From Microbacterium sp. zg-Y1090 (GTDB lineage: Bacteria; Actinomycetota; Actinomycetes; Actinomycetales; Microbacteriaceae), in NCBI RefSeq assembly GCF_030246945.1, contig NZ_CP126742.1:2914001-2978000 (forward strand): 64,000 bases of DNA. Reading direction: 5' to 3'. The position numbers and the translations under genes are program-made. The notes below the pieces were generated by a model. It saw only the letters and a list, made by a program, of their open reading frames with translations. It did not search any database and was not told the origin of the DNA. Position 1 is the stretch's first letter. Every line of letters begins with the position of its first letter. Positions 1 through 10,351 of the stretch are shown here, piece by piece.

Positions 1-319
1 TGATCACGACGGCGGCGATCGCGGCGGGGATGAGCGCCCAGAGCTGGTCGAGCAGCAGAGTGAGCACGAGCGTCGCGGCGATCAGCAGGACGAGGGCGAC
101 GCCGTAGCTGATCAGCTGCACCGAGAGATAGCGGCGCGAGATCTGATGCCACACCCCCTGCTCGAGCGCCAGCCGCCCCTCGCCGCGCGGCTCGACGAGG
201 CGGTCGTAGGTGCCGCTGTCGAGGGCGTCGTCGATGCGGGTCGTTGCAGCCGGCTCGACTTCGGCGGGGTCAGTGGTGGGAGGGAGTGGTGTCCGGCCCG
301 GGGGCTGGGGGTTCGTCAT
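1..319 (-). CDS. PH-domain-like membrane protein, 3' end outside window
   Basis: This is the first 106 codons of a minus-strand gene that runs off the left edge. The N-terminal 35 or so residues are proline-rich and probably disordered. They are followed by a basic/amphipathic stretch (WHQISRRYLSVQLISYG) and a hydrophobic segment that looks like the paired membrane helices before bacterial PH (YdbS/YdbT-type) domains. It follows the DUF3180 gene and its ATG lies about 50 nt inside that gene's 3' end, so translational coupling is likely. The PH assignment rests on this layout and on the usual folK-DUF3180-PH gene order in related genomes, because the PH domain itself lies outside the window. 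Function unknown, membrane location likely. Confidence 0.6.
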   Translation of the reverse strand, partial: MTNPQPPGRTPLPPTTDPAEVEPAATTRIDDALDSGTYDRLVEPRGEGRLALEQGVWHQISRRYLSVQLISYGVALVLLIAATLVLTLLLDQLWALIPAAIAAVVI

Positions 320-767
320 CGTCGTCCTTCCGGATGGTGCAGAGCTGTTCGGCGACGAGCCCTGCCGCCACCAGGATCGCCCCGCCGACGGCTGCCGCCA
401 CGAGAGTGCTCAACGAGCCTAGCGACGGATCCGACGGGCGCGTTGCGACGAAGGCCCCCATGCCGACCGCGAAGCCCGCAACGGCGGCGCCGAGGATGCT
501 CGACGCCTTCGCGAGCATGGCGATGCGCAGCGCCTGGAAGGGGTTGACCGGCGGCGCCTCGGGAGAGGCGACCCCGCGGGTGGCCCGTGAGATCGGCAGG
601 GCCAGCACGATGAGGATCGCCCCCAGCGCCACGAGCAGGACGGGCAGCATGAGCGACGGGGTGAACGTCGGTCGCCCGGCGGCGGTGAGCGCCTGGTCGA
701 CGATGAAGCCGGCGCCGAGGCCGAGCACCCCGGCGACGGCGAGTACGGCGGCGCCGGTGCGCTTCAC
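270..767 (-). CDS. DUF3180 family membrane protein
   Basis: A 165-residue protein with four hydrophobic segments in two pairs (around residues 6-24, 36-54, 82-104 and 117-138) and an acidic, proline-rich tail. The start is a GTG whose GTGA overlaps the folK stop, giving the 4-nt overlap typical of this operon. A longer open frame upstream is only folK read in another frame. Position directly after folK and the overall size fit the DUF3180 family, which is conserved next to folate genes in Actinobacteria and has no known function. A role in folate synthesis is not shown by the sequence. Confidence 0.75.
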   Translation of the reverse strand: MKRTGAAVLAVAGVLGLGAGFIVDQALTAAGRPTFTPSLMLPVLLVALGAILIVLALPISRATRGVASPEAPPVNPFQALRIAMLAKASSILGAAVAGFAVGMGAFVATRPSDPSLGSLSTLVAAAVGGAILVAAGLVAEQLCTIRKDDDDEPPAPGPDTTPSHH

Positions 768-1318
768 GATCGCCCCCCGTCGGTCTGCAGGGCGCGCAGA
801 AGCTCGTCGACGCGGCCGCGGCCGGGGAGCACCGCGTCGGGGTCGACGCTCAGCCACGGCCGCAGCACGAAGTCGCGCTCCGCGGCCCGGGGGTGCGGCA
901 GCAGCAGCGCGGGATCGTCGCTGCGCACGTCGCCGTAGGCGATGAGGTCGAGGTCGAGGGTGCGGTCCTGCCAACGGGCGGCGCCCGGCACGCGGACAGC
1001 ACGGCCGTGGTCGGCCTCGATGGCGTGCAGGAAACCCAGCAGCACGCTCGGAGCCAGCCGGGTCTGCAGCACCGCCACCGCGTTGAGGTAGGCCGGCGCG
1101 TCGGGGTCGGGGCCGTCGGGGGTGAGCGCGATCGTCTCGATCGGCTCCGAGGCGACGACGTCTGTGGTCAGCGGCAGCCGCGCGAGGCTGCGCAGCGCCT
1201 CGGTCAGCGTCGCCTCCCGGTCTCCGAGGTTCGCCCCCAGCGCGACGACGGCGCGCACCGGCGGCGCGTCCACGCGGTCGTGCTCGGAGCGGAAGCCCTG
1301 CGCGAGTCGGCGGCTCAT
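764..1318 (-). CDS. folK: 2-amino-4-hydroxy-6-hydroxymethyldihydropteridine pyrophosphokinase
   Basis: A 184-residue HPPK, the enzyme that moves pyrophosphate from ATP to 6-hydroxymethyl-dihydropterin. After a short basic N-terminus the family start ALGANLGDRE is clear, followed by SEPIET, PAYLNAV and the signature RWQDRTLDLDLIAYGD, which holds the magnesium-binding Asp pair. The C-terminal LLPHPRAAERDFVLRPW motif is complete. It is the fourth gene of the folE-folP-folB-folK run and its ATG overlaps the folB stop by 4 nt. The product supplies FolP encoded just upstream. Confidence 0.96.
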   Translation of the reverse strand: MSRRLAQGFRSEHDRVDAPPVRAVVALGANLGDREATLTEALRSLARLPLTTDVVASEPIETIALTPDGPDPDAPAYLNAVAVLQTRLAPSVLLGFLHAIEADHGRAVRVPGAARWQDRTLDLDLIAYGDVRSDDPALLLPHPRAAERDFVLRPWLSVDPDAVLPGRGRVDELLRALQTDGGRS

Positions 1319-1686
1319 GGCATCCGCCCTCGGGTCACGGTGACGCTGACGTCGCCGAAAGGCACCGGGATGGGCGCGGCCGGCTTGTGCACGGTGACTC
1401 GCACCCGCTGCACGAGGTCGCGGGCGAGCACCGTGTCGGCGATGCGGGAGGCCAGGGTCTCGAGCAGGTCGACGGGGTCGCCGGCGAGGATCGCGGCGAT
1501 CTCCTCGGCCAGCTCGCCGTAGTGCACCGTGTCGGCGACGTCGTCGCTGCGGGCCGCGGCCGCCAGGGAGAGGAACAGCACCACATCGGCGACGAACTCC
1601 TGCCCGTCGCGGCGCTCCTCGGGATACACCCCGTGGCGCCCGAAAGCGCGGATGCCGGTGACGGCGATCTCATCCAGGTCGCTCAC
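1315..1686 (-). CDS. folB: dihydroneopterin aldolase
   Basis: A 123-residue FolB. It cleaves 7,8-dihydroneopterin to 6-hydroxymethyl-dihydropterin and glycolaldehyde. The family hallmarks ITGIRAFGRHGVYPEER near the N-terminus, the central SLAAAARSDDVADTVHYGEL and the C-terminal RVTVHKPAAPIP are present. The length is normal for the family. It is joined by ATGA overlaps to folP upstream and folK downstream, so the block is one translation-coupled operon. Confidence 0.96.
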   Translation of the reverse strand: MSDLDEIAVTGIRAFGRHGVYPEERRDGQEFVADVVLFLSLAAAARSDDVADTVHYGELAEEIAAILAGDPVDLLETLASRIADTVLARDLVQRVRVTVHKPAAPIPVPFGDVSVTVTRGRMP

Positions 1687-2489
1687 GCGGCCGCTCCGTT
1701 CTGCCAGGCTGCTGCGACGGCCAGCGCGTCGCGGGTCGCGGCGACATCATGCACGCGCACCGCCCAGGCGCCGGCCTGCGCGGCCAGCACGCTCGTCACG
1801 GCGGTGGCGAGGTCGCGGCGGCGCTCGTCGGCCTCGGGCTCGGGCAGCGCCGCGGCGAGGAATCCTTTGCGGCTCGCGCCCACGAGCACGCGCAGGTCGA
1901 GGGCGGCCAGCTGGGGCAGGTGCCCGAGCACGGTCCAGTTCTGCTCGCCGCGCTTGGCGAAGCCGAGCCCCGGGTCGACGATGAGGCGCTCCCGGCGGAT
2001 GCCGGCCTCCTCCGCCGCCGCGACGCGTGCACCGAGCTCGGTGACGACGTCGGCGACGAGGTCGTCGTAGACCGCGCCGGCGTACATGTCGGTGGCGTGG
2101 CCGCGCCAGTGGCCGATGGCGAAGTCCACCCCCGCCGCTGCGACAGCAGCGAGCATGCCGTCATCGGCGAGGCCACCCGAGACGTCGTTGACGATGCGCG
2201 CGCCCGCCGCGACGGCCGCCGCGGCGGTGTCGGCGTTCATCGTGTCGATGCTGACCACGGCTCCCGTCTCCGCCAGGGCGGCGACCACCGGCAGCACGCG
2301 GGCGCGTTCGACGGCGGATGCCACGCGCTCGGATCCCGGACGGGTGGACTCTCCGCCCACGTCGAGGATGTCGGCGCCGGCGGCCAGCAGGCTCAGCCCG
2401 TGGGCGATCGCGGCATCCGCGTCGGCGTACCGACCGCCGTCGCTGAAGGAGTCGGGGGTGACATTGACGATCCCCATGACGAGCGTCAT
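1683..2489 (-). CDS. folP: dihydropteroate synthase
   Basis: A 268-residue DHPS, which condenses 6-hydroxymethyl-dihydropterin pyrophosphate with p-aminobenzoate and is the sulfonamide target. The N-terminal GIVNVTPDSFSDGG loop, the DVGGESTRPGSE loop, VSIDTMNA, IVNDVSGG, DPGLGFAKRGEQN and LVGASRKGFL are all present, covering the pterin and pABA sites. The start is the ATG that overlaps the folE stop (ATGA). The frame stays open further upstream, but that part is folE read out of frame. No obvious resistance-type insertion is seen. Confidence 0.96.
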   Translation of the reverse strand: MTLVMGIVNVTPDSFSDGGRYADADAAIAHGLSLLAAGADILDVGGESTRPGSERVASAVERARVLPVVAALAETGAVVSIDTMNADTAAAAVAAGARIVNDVSGGLADDGMLAAVAAAGVDFAIGHWRGHATDMYAGAVYDDLVADVVTELGARVAAAEEAGIRRERLIVDPGLGFAKRGEQNWTVLGHLPQLAALDLRVLVGASRKGFLAAALPEPEADERRRDLATAVTSVLAAQAGAWAVRVHDVAATRDALAVAAAWQNGAAA

Positions 2490-3076
2490 CGTGCGCCTCC
2501 CGCCAGCAGCGTCATGATCTCCGCGCGCGCGGCAGGCTCGGCCAGCTCGCCGCGGGCGGCGACGGTCACGGTGGAGGCATCGGGCTGACGACCGCCGCGC
2601 ATCGTGACGCACTGGTGCGTCGCGTCGAGCACGACCACCACCCCTCGGGTGTCGATGGCGCCGGCGATGGTGTCGGCGATCTGCTCCCCCAGTCGCTCCT
2701 GCACCTGCGGGCGAGCGGCGAGGATGTCGACGACCCTCGGCAGGGCGCCGAGGCCGACGACCTGCTCGCCGGGCAGGTAGGCGATGTGCGCGTGACCCGC
2801 GAAGGGCAGCAGGTGGTGCTCGCACATGGAGCGGAACCGGATGTCGCGCAGCATCACCGCGCCGGAGGGCAGCGTGTCGGGCGCGGGGCCGCGGGAGACG
2901 CTGATCGTGTGGGCGAGCGGCTCGCCGGGGTCAGCGCCGACGCCGGCGAAGAACTCCGCATACGCATCGGCCACCCGCTGCGGCGTCAGCCGCAGGCCGG
3001 GACGGTCGGGGTCCTCACCGATCGCCTCGAGCAGCTGACGCACGAGGACCGAGATGCGCTCACGATCGACGGACAC
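2486..3076 (-). CDS. folE: GTP cyclohydrolase I
   Basis: A 196-residue type I GTP cyclohydrolase (GTP to 7,8-dihydroneopterin triphosphate), first gene of the fol operon. The zinc-site CEHHLLPF motif, the GEQVVGLGALPRVVD segment and the second zinc Cys in ATHQCVTMRGG are present. The start is GTG, chosen because a TAGGCT -10 box ends 6 nt before it, as in other leaderless genes here. It follows ftsH by only 9 nt, so it may be read both from its own promoter and from upstream. Confidence 0.96.
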   Translation of the reverse strand: MSVDRERISVLVRQLLEAIGEDPDRPGLRLTPQRVADAYAEFFAGVGADPGEPLAHTISVSRGPAPDTLPSGAVMLRDIRFRSMCEHHLLPFAGHAHIAYLPGEQVVGLGALPRVVDILAARPQVQERLGEQIADTIAGAIDTRGVVVVLDATHQCVTMRGGRQPDASTVTVAARGELAEPAARAEIMTLLAGGAR

Positions 3077-3085
3077 GCTCCGAGC

Positions 3086-3088
<3 letters not shown>
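3077..3088 (-). promoter_or_regulatory. leaderless -10 box for folE
   Basis: TAGGCT on the minus strand (3083-3088) with a 6-nt gap to the GTG start of folE. Transcription would begin at or next to the start codon. The box overlaps the stop region of ftsH. No convincing -35 was identified. Confidence 0.55.
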
Positions 3089-5089
<2,001 letters not shown>

Positions 5090-5242
5090 GGTGCGGGCCG
5101 ACGCCCGGTCCCTTTCGTCGGGGGGAGGCCCGCTGACGCAGACGGGCGACAATGTCCCAGGCTACCGCCGGAGTTCATGGACCGACTGTGCATTCGCCCA
5201 GGGCGTACAGCACGCCGGGCGGCCACCGCATGCGGCGAGGCG

Positions 5243-5794
<552 letters not shown>

Positions 5795-5806
5795 TCTTCG
5801 ATTCTA
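5795..5806 (-). promoter_or_regulatory. leaderless -10 box for hpt
   Basis: TAGAAT on the minus strand (5801-5806), 6 nt before the hpt ATG. It shares its TAG with the stop codon of tilS (5804-5806), so the promoter lies inside the end of the upstream gene. Confidence 0.55.
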
Positions 5807-6853
5807 GATTCCCGTCGGGGGTGCCGTGAACTCGACCAGTCCGCCGCGGCGCGCGGCGCGGCACCCCGGCAGGTCGATGGGGCCCTGCCCGGCCCAGTCG
5901 GTCACGAGACGGGCGACCTCGAGGGTCTGGGTGCGGGTGAGCGAGGCGCCGAACTCGCTGGCGACGACGTGGCGGATGATGCGTTGCCGCAGGGCCGGCG
6001 GGTTCGCGGCGAGCGCCGCCGCCGACACCGCGATGCCCGCCTCAGCCGGCTGCACGATGTCCTCGATGGTCTCGTCGATCATCTCGGCGAACGCCTCGGC
6101 GTCTTCCCGCAGCTGTTCCGCGGTGCGCGCGAGCGCTTCGGCGACTCCCGGGCCGAGTTCAGTCTCGAGCACCGGCAGCACCGTCTCGCGCACCCGCACG
6201 CGGGCGAAGCGCGGGTCGGTGTTGTGGGGGTCGTCCCAGGGTTCGAGGCCGGCGGCCGCGCAGGCGGCCCGGGTGATGGCGCGGCGCACCCCCAGCAGCG
6301 GCCGCACCCAGCGCAGACCGCTGTCGTCGCGGCGCACCGTGGCCATGCCGGCCAGGCTCGTCGCGCCCGATCCGCGGGCGAGGCCCAGCAGCACCGTCTC
6401 GGCCTGATCGTCGAGGGTGTGGCCGAGGAGCACCGCGGCTGCGCCGGTGGAAGCGGCGGCCGCGGCGAGCGCGCGGTACCGGGCGTCGCGCGCGGCGGCC
6501 TCGGGGCCGCCCGGCGCGGCGGGGTCGATGGTCACCGCGACGACCGTCGCGTCGATGCCGAGCGCTGTCGCGGCGGCTGCGGCCTGGGCGGCGACAGCGC
6601 CGGACCCGGGTTGCAGACCGTGGTCGATGGTCACACTGCGCACGCGCAGGCCGAGCTTCGGCGCCTCGAACGCCGCGGCGGCGGCCAGGGCCAGCGAGTC
6701 GGCGCCGCCGGAGAGGGCGACCACGACCTCGCCGCGCCCGGTATCTCCGCTTCCACCGCCGTCCCCGCCCGACGGTGCCGCGGCGGCGATCGGCTGCAGC
6801 GCCGCGCGCACGGCGCGGCGGATCTCGGCGACGGCAGGGCTCAGCGAGGGCAC
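5804..6853 (-). CDS. tilS: tRNA(Ile)-lysidine synthetase
   Basis: A 349-residue TilS, which puts lysine on C34 of the tRNA-Ile CAU anticodon so that it reads AUA. The N-type ATP pyrophosphatase loop SGGADS is at about residues 48-53, preceded by a glycine-rich low-complexity insert. TIDHGLQ, GHTLDDQAET and the RPLLGVRR segment follow, then a C-terminal substrate-binding region. The start is a GTG with a TAGCGT -10 box 6 nt upstream (6860-6865). The length is normal for actinobacterial TilS, which lacks the long C-terminal domain of the E. coli enzyme. Confidence 0.93.
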   Translation of the reverse strand: MPSLSPAVAEIRRAVRAALQPIAAAAPSGGDGGGSGDTGRGEVVVALSGGADSLALAAAAAFEAPKLGLRVRSVTIDHGLQPGSGAVAAQAAAAATALGIDATVVAVTIDPAAPGGPEAAARDARYRALAAAAASTGAAAVLLGHTLDDQAETVLLGLARGSGATSLAGMATVRRDDSGLRWVRPLLGVRRAITRAACAAAGLEPWDDPHNTDPRFARVRVRETVLPVLETELGPGVAEALARTAEQLREDAEAFAEMIDETIEDIVQPAEAGIAVSAAALAANPPALRQRIIRHVVASEFGASLTRTQTLEVARLVTDWAGQGPIDLPGCRAARRGGLVEFTAPPTGI

Positions 6854-6865
6854 GCGACCACGCTA
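6854..6865 (-). promoter_or_regulatory. leaderless -10 box for tilS
   Basis: TAGCGT on the minus strand (6860-6865), 6 nt before the GTG start of tilS. Same layout as the folE and hpt promoters in this block. Confidence 0.5.
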
Positions 6866-6912
6866 GCCCGCGCACGGCGCCGGGCGGGCGGAGGCGCCGG
6901 CCACGTGCCGGC

Positions 6913-6998
6913 GTGCACAACGTCGTCAATCCGCCGGCCGGGGACGCCCCACAGGCCAGAGACGGGCCGCCACCGACCGGCGTCGCGACGCTGTGCAC
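6913..6998. repeat. 86-bp palindrome-ended repeat, copy A
   Basis: The element begins gtgcacaacgtcg and ends cgacgctgtgcac, so its 13-bp ends are inverted repeats with one mismatch. A second copy of exactly the same length starts 171 bp away. About 67 of 86 positions agree, without gaps. Similarity continues past the right end (gtgcacgcggc then a gcac..cagcg stretch). No gene is seen between tilS and ppa. It resembles a REP or MITE-like element but encodes nothing recognisable. Confidence 0.75.
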
Positions 6999-7083
6999 GC
7001 GGCACCGCGCGCACGCAGCGCCGGATGGGTCGAAGGCCATCGGCCGCGGCTGGATCCGGGCTGGCGGGTACGGACGCCACCGC

Positions 7084-7169
7084 GTGCAGAAGGTCGGTGA
7101 TCCGCGGGCCGGCAGCGCCGCATGGTCCCGATACGGGCCGCCGCCCACCGGCGTAGCGACGTTGTGCAC
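7084..7169. repeat. 86-bp palindrome-ended repeat, copy B
   Basis: Same orientation and length as copy A, with ends gtgcagaaggtcg and cgacgttgtgcac (two mismatches as an inverted repeat). The best-preserved parts are the ends and a central acgggccgcc block. It lies about 95 bp upstream of the ppa promoter. The 85 bp between the copies show no clear feature. Confidence 0.75.
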
Positions 7170-7264
7170 GCGGCCCCGTGCACACAGCGGCGCCGAACGC
7201 CCCGCTACCCGACGGAATCACCCGCCACCGGCCGTTTCACACCCGGTTCACGCCCACGGACGGG

Positions 7265-7293
7265 TTCAAGCTCCCGGGTGTGCCGACTAGGCT
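7265..7293 (+). promoter_or_regulatory. probable promoter of ppa
   Basis: TTCAAG (7265-7270), a 17-nt spacer and TAGGCT (7288-7293) form a plausible housekeeping promoter. The leader would be about 33 nt and carries an AAGGAG ribosome site (7320-7325) 7 nt before the ppa ATG. Confidence 0.5.
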
Positions 7294-7332
7294 GGTCGCC
7301 GCATCCCACCCACCTCTTGAAGGAGCACCAGC

Positions 7333-7866
7333 ATGGGCGCGTACGACGCCGTCATCGAGATCCCGCGCGGCAGCCGCGTGAAGTACGAGGTCGACCACGG
7401 CACCGGCCGGGTGTACCTGGACCGTGTGCTGTTCACCCCCATGGGCTACCCCGCCAACTACGGGTTCTTCGAGAACACCCTCGGCGAGGACGGCGACCCG
7501 CTCGACGTGCTGGTGCTGCTGGACCGCGACCTCTACCCCGGCGTCATGGCGAAGGTGCGCCCCGTCGGCGTGCTGAAGATGAGCGACGAGGCCGGCGGCG
7601 ACGACAAGGTCGTGGCCGTGCTCGCGAAGGACCCCCGCTGGGCCCACATCCAGGACGTCGGCGACCTCGACGACTGGACCAAGAACGAGATCAACCACTT
7701 CTTCGAGCACTACAAGGACCTGGAGCCCGGCAAGTGGGTCAAGGTCGACGAGTGGGCGGATGCCGCCGAGGCCGAGCGCCTGGTGAGCGAGGCGTTCACC
7801 CGCTTCGAGGAGCACGAGGGCGAGACCCGCACCCAGGGTGAGGGCGAGGCTCCCCGCACCGTCTGA
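7333..7866 (+). CDS. ppa: inorganic pyrophosphatase
   Basis: A 177-residue family I soluble pyrophosphatase, which hydrolyses PPi to drive biosynthetic reactions. The sequence has the substrate-site run [15 protein letters not shown], the MGYPANYGF segment and the signature [10 protein letters not shown] with the metal-binding Asp residues, then DDKVVAV and [15 protein letters not shown]. The C-terminal 20 residues are an acidic extension. It has a clear AAGGAG site. It is flanked by the repeat pair on the left and converges on the M23 peptidase gene on the right. Confidence 0.97.
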   Translation: MGAYDAVIEIPRGSRVKYEVDHGTGRVYLDRVLFTPMGYPANYGFFENTLGEDGDPLDVLVLLDRDLYPGVMAKVRPVGVLKMSDEAGGDDKVVAVLAKDPRWAHIQDVGDLDDWTKNEINHFFEHYKDLEPGKWVKVDEWADAAEAERLVSEAFTRFEEHEGETRTQGEGEAPRTV

Positions 7867-7919
7867 CGACGGCGGGTTCTGCGAAGGGCGGGTGCTGCGG
7901 CATCCGCCCTTCGTCGTTG

Positions 7920-9368
7920 TCAGACCGAGATGCCGCGGTTGCGCAGGAACGGTGCGGGGTCGATGCGCACGCCGCCGGAGTAGATCTCGAAGTGCAGGTG
8001 GCATCCCTGCGAGATGCCGGTGTCGCCGGCGTAGGCGATCACCTGGCCGGCGGAGACGTTCTGGCCGTACCCGACGGCGAAGCCGCCGTGGCGGATGTGC
8101 GCGTACGCGCTGACGATGCCGCCACCGTGGTCGATCTGCACGTAGTTGCCCCAGCTGGGCGTCCATGCGGCGAAGACCACGCGGCCGGCGGCGGCAGCGT
8201 AGATCGAGGCGCCGCAGCCGTTGGCGAAGTCGATGCCCTTGTGGCCGGACGTGCAGTATCCGTTGGAGCAGATGGTGCCGCGGTTGCCGAACCAGGAGCT
8301 GATCCAGCCGCCGTGGGGCCGGACCCAGCCTTGGCCGCCGCCGGAACCGCCGGGGGCGCCGCCTCCGCCACCGCCTCCGCCGCCACCACCGCCACCGCCA
8401 CCACCGCCACTGGCGGGCGGCCGGGCTGCGTTCTCGCGAGCGATGCGCTCGGCTTCTTCGCGGGCGCGACGCTCGGCTTCTGCGGCTGCCTCGCGCGCCT
8501 TGCGCTCCCGCTCTTCGCGGGCTTTGCGCTCGGCCTCAACGCCCGCCTGGTAGCCGGCCACGGTCTTCGCCGTATTGTCCTTGAGCGCGGCGAGCTGGGC
8601 CTGCAGGGTGCCGAGGTGCTCAGTCTGGGCGGCCAGTGCGGCCTGAGCCGCCTCTGCAGCCGCCTGCGCCTGCACCATCGCGGCTTCGGCCTGCTTCTTC
8701 AGCTCGTCGCGTGCTTCACGGGCGACGGATGCCTGATCGCTGAGGCTCTGCGCATTGTCGCGGGCGCTGACGGCGTCGGTGTAGACGGCCTGGTTCGCGG
8801 CGAGGAGCTTGTCCATCGTGCCGAGGCGGGCGAGCAGATCGTCGGCGGTTGCGGCGGAGCCGGAGAAGAACAGCTCCAGGGATGTGTCGTCGCCGCCGTT
8901 GCGGTAGAGCTGCGCGGCGACGCGTCCCGCCTTCTGAGCGGCTTCGAGGGCTCGCGCCTGTTCGGCATCCGCCTGCGCCTGCAGCGACTCGGCGCGCTCG
9001 ACGGCCGCCTCGTAGGCCTCCTGCGCCGCGAGGTAATCGAGCGCCAGCCGCTCGGCCTCGGCCTGCTTGTAGGCGACGTCGGCGGTGAGGTCGTTGATCA
9101 GCTTCTCGATGCGACCGATCTCGGCACCCTTGGCCGCCTCGTTCTGCTTCGCGCGCTGCACGTCGTCCCACGAGGGGTATCCGGCGGCGAAGGCGATCGG
9201 GGCGAAGGGCGCCGCGAGGGCGCCGGCCGCGATCAGGCCGAAGGCGCCGACCGTCAGTGCGCCGCGCCGGGTGACACCGCTGGCGAGGGCGCGCTGCTCC
9301 GCGGGCGTGGGACCGCAGCCGCATTCCTCGGGGTCGTCGATGCGACGGAAACGCACGCAGCACCTCAT
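7920..9368 (-). CDS. exported coiled-coil M23 family peptidase
   Basis: A 482-residue secreted cell-wall hydrolase candidate. The N-terminus is Cys-rich (RCC..ECGCG) and then has a twin-arginine-like TRRGALTVGAFGLIAAG signal ending near AFAAG, so Tat export is possible. The middle (about 80-330) is a long Ala/Glu/Gln-rich coiled coil of the FtsX/EnvC-like type, followed by a run of about 18 glycines and a C-terminal LytM domain. The zinc ligands appear as HKGID and HLHFE, with AYAHI between. The start was set at the ATG before RCCVRF; upstream in-frame codons read through the promoter region. Such proteins usually cleave peptidoglycan cross-links at division. Glycines in the linker are encoded by a repetitive ccaccgcc-type tract. 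Confidence 0.88.
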   Translation of the reverse strand: MRCCVRFRRIDDPEECGCGPTPAEQRALASGVTRRGALTVGAFGLIAAGALAAPFAPIAFAAGYPSWDDVQRAKQNEAAKGAEIGRIEKLINDLTADVAYKQAEAERLALDYLAAQEAYEAAVERAESLQAQADAEQARALEAAQKAGRVAAQLYRNGGDDTSLELFFSGSAATADDLLARLGTMDKLLAANQAVYTDAVSARDNAQSLSDQASVAREARDELKKQAEAAMVQAQAAAEAAQAALAAQTEHLGTLQAQLAALKDNTAKTVAGYQAGVEAERKAREERERKAREAAAEAERRAREEAERIARENAARPPASGGGGGGGGGGGGGGGGGAPGGSGGGQGWVRPHGGWISSWFGNRGTICSNGYCTSGHKGIDFANGCGASIYAAAAGRVVFAAWTPSWGNYVQIDHGGGIVSAYAHIRHGGFAVGYGQNVSAGQVIAYAGDTGISQGCHLHFEIYSGGVRIDPAPFLRNRGISV

Positions 9369-9604
9369 CTCTTCGCCTGTTGGGGGGAGTCGAAGACGAT
9401 CTTCACAGTAGCAACAGGAGTCACATCCGCAACGGCTCACGCGGCATCCACCAGGGGTGAGGACGGATGCCGTCACGCCCATCGTGGGCCCTCGCGGGCC
9501 CGCCGGCGGACACGACGCGCCCTCGATTGGCGTTTTGGCCCAGCAATGCATATGCTTGAGCGTCGGTAAGCGTGAGCACCGGGTTCGTCCCACAGGGTTC
9601 ACTC

Positions 9605-9677
9605 GGCCCCATCGTTTAGCGGCCTAGGACGCCGCCCTTTCACGGCGGTAGCACGGGTTCGAATCCCGTTGGGGTCA
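9605..9677 (+). tRNA. tRNA-Glu (TTC)
   Basis: A 73-nt cloverleaf: acceptor GGCCCCA pairs with TGGGGTC (one G-T), anticodon stem CCGCC/GGCGG, loop CTTTCAC with anticodon TTC at 9639-9641, T-loop GGGTTCGAATCCC. CCA is not encoded. It is first of a Glu-Asp-Phe cluster. Confidence 0.96.
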
Positions 9678-9698
9678 CACCTACAATTGAATATGCAT

Positions 9699-9772
9699 GG
9701 CCCTGTAGCGCAGTTGGTTAGCGTGCCGCCCTGTCACGGCGGAGGTCGCGGGTTCAAGTCCCGTCAGGGTCG
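9699..9772 (+). tRNA. tRNA-Asp (GTC)
   Basis: A 74-nt tRNA with acceptor GGCCCTG/CAGGGTC, discriminator G, anticodon stem CCGCC/GGCGG and anticodon GTC in loop CTGTCAC. It lies 21 nt after tRNA-Glu. Confidence 0.96.
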
Positions 9773-9842
9773 CTCCAGAGCGACGGGCCCTTTTTCGGAA
9801 GGGCCCTTCGTCTCGGACGCGGCAGTCATCGCACGGCCGCGC

Positions 9843-9915
9843 GGCTCTGTAGCTCAGTTGGTAGAGCGCACGACTGAAAATCGTGAGGTCACGGGATCGA
9901 CGCCCGTCGGAGCCA
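9843..9915 (+). tRNA. tRNA-Phe (GAA)
   Basis: A 73-nt tRNA with acceptor GGCTCTG/CGGAGCC (one T-G), anticodon stem CACGA/TCGTG and loop CTGAAAA giving anticodon GAA. It is 70 nt after tRNA-Asp. CCA is not encoded. Confidence 0.96.
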
Positions 9916-9942
9916 CAAGGATGACCGTTACAGTCATCCCAG

Positions 9943-9976
9943 AAACCCTCGCCTAGCTTCTACATGGCGGGGGTTT
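9943..9976 (+). terminator. probable terminator of the tRNA cluster
   Basis: AAACCCTCGCC and GGCGGGGGTTT form an 11-bp stem with one mismatch around a 12-nt loop, 28 nt after tRNA-Phe. There is no long T-run, as is usual in high-GC actinobacteria. Confidence 0.6.
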
Positions 9977-10339
9977 CGCTTTTCCCTGGTGAGATCGGTT
10001 TCTGTTCCGGTCGTGGCAAGCCAAGTCCCCGGGCGTTGAGCGAGCGAAGCGAGACGAAACGCACTGATCGGATGCGTTCAGGACAACTTCGGCTGGCGCT
10101 TGGGCCGGCCTGGGGCCGGTTGGCACCCGAATTTGCGCGCGGTGAACGCATCTGGGAATCGTCGTCCGGCATCGATGCTCCTGGGTCGTGGGGCTGCGGT
10201 CTCCGTCGTCGGAGATGGTCATGGTGGCGCCAGCGTCTCACGGATCGCCGTGCGCCGACCGGATCCTCTCCGGTTTCGGCCATCGACGCCCGCCCGACCT
10301 CGCCGCCACCGGTGAAACGTCGCCGCAACGTCATGCGGA
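9977..10339. other. gene-free stretch after the tRNA cluster
   Basis: About 360 nt with no convincing gene on either strand. Short open frames here have no start context and a low-complexity composition. The one recognisable item is a gagcgagcgaagcgag-type motif at 10034-10061 (starting cgttgagcg and ending gacgaaacg), which looks like a short intergenic repeat word. No tRNA remnant was recognised. Confidence 0.5.
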
Positions 10340-10351
10340 TAGCGTTCGCTC
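10340..10351 (+). promoter_or_regulatory. leaderless -10 box for the LysE-type exporter
   Basis: TAGCGT (10340-10345) ends 6 nt before the ATG at 10352. The gene has no ribosome site in front of this ATG, which supports leaderless initiation. Confidence 0.5.

Noticed and set aside
9369..9604. Possible ydaO-type c-di-AMP riboswitch before the M23 peptidase
   Set aside because: Such switches often precede wall hydrolases in actinobacteria, so I looked for the conserved core; only a simple 7-bp hairpin (9443-9471) was found.
9960..10334. Short open frames on both strands after tRNA-Phe
   Set aside because: No start context, low complexity and partly built from an intergenic repeat word.
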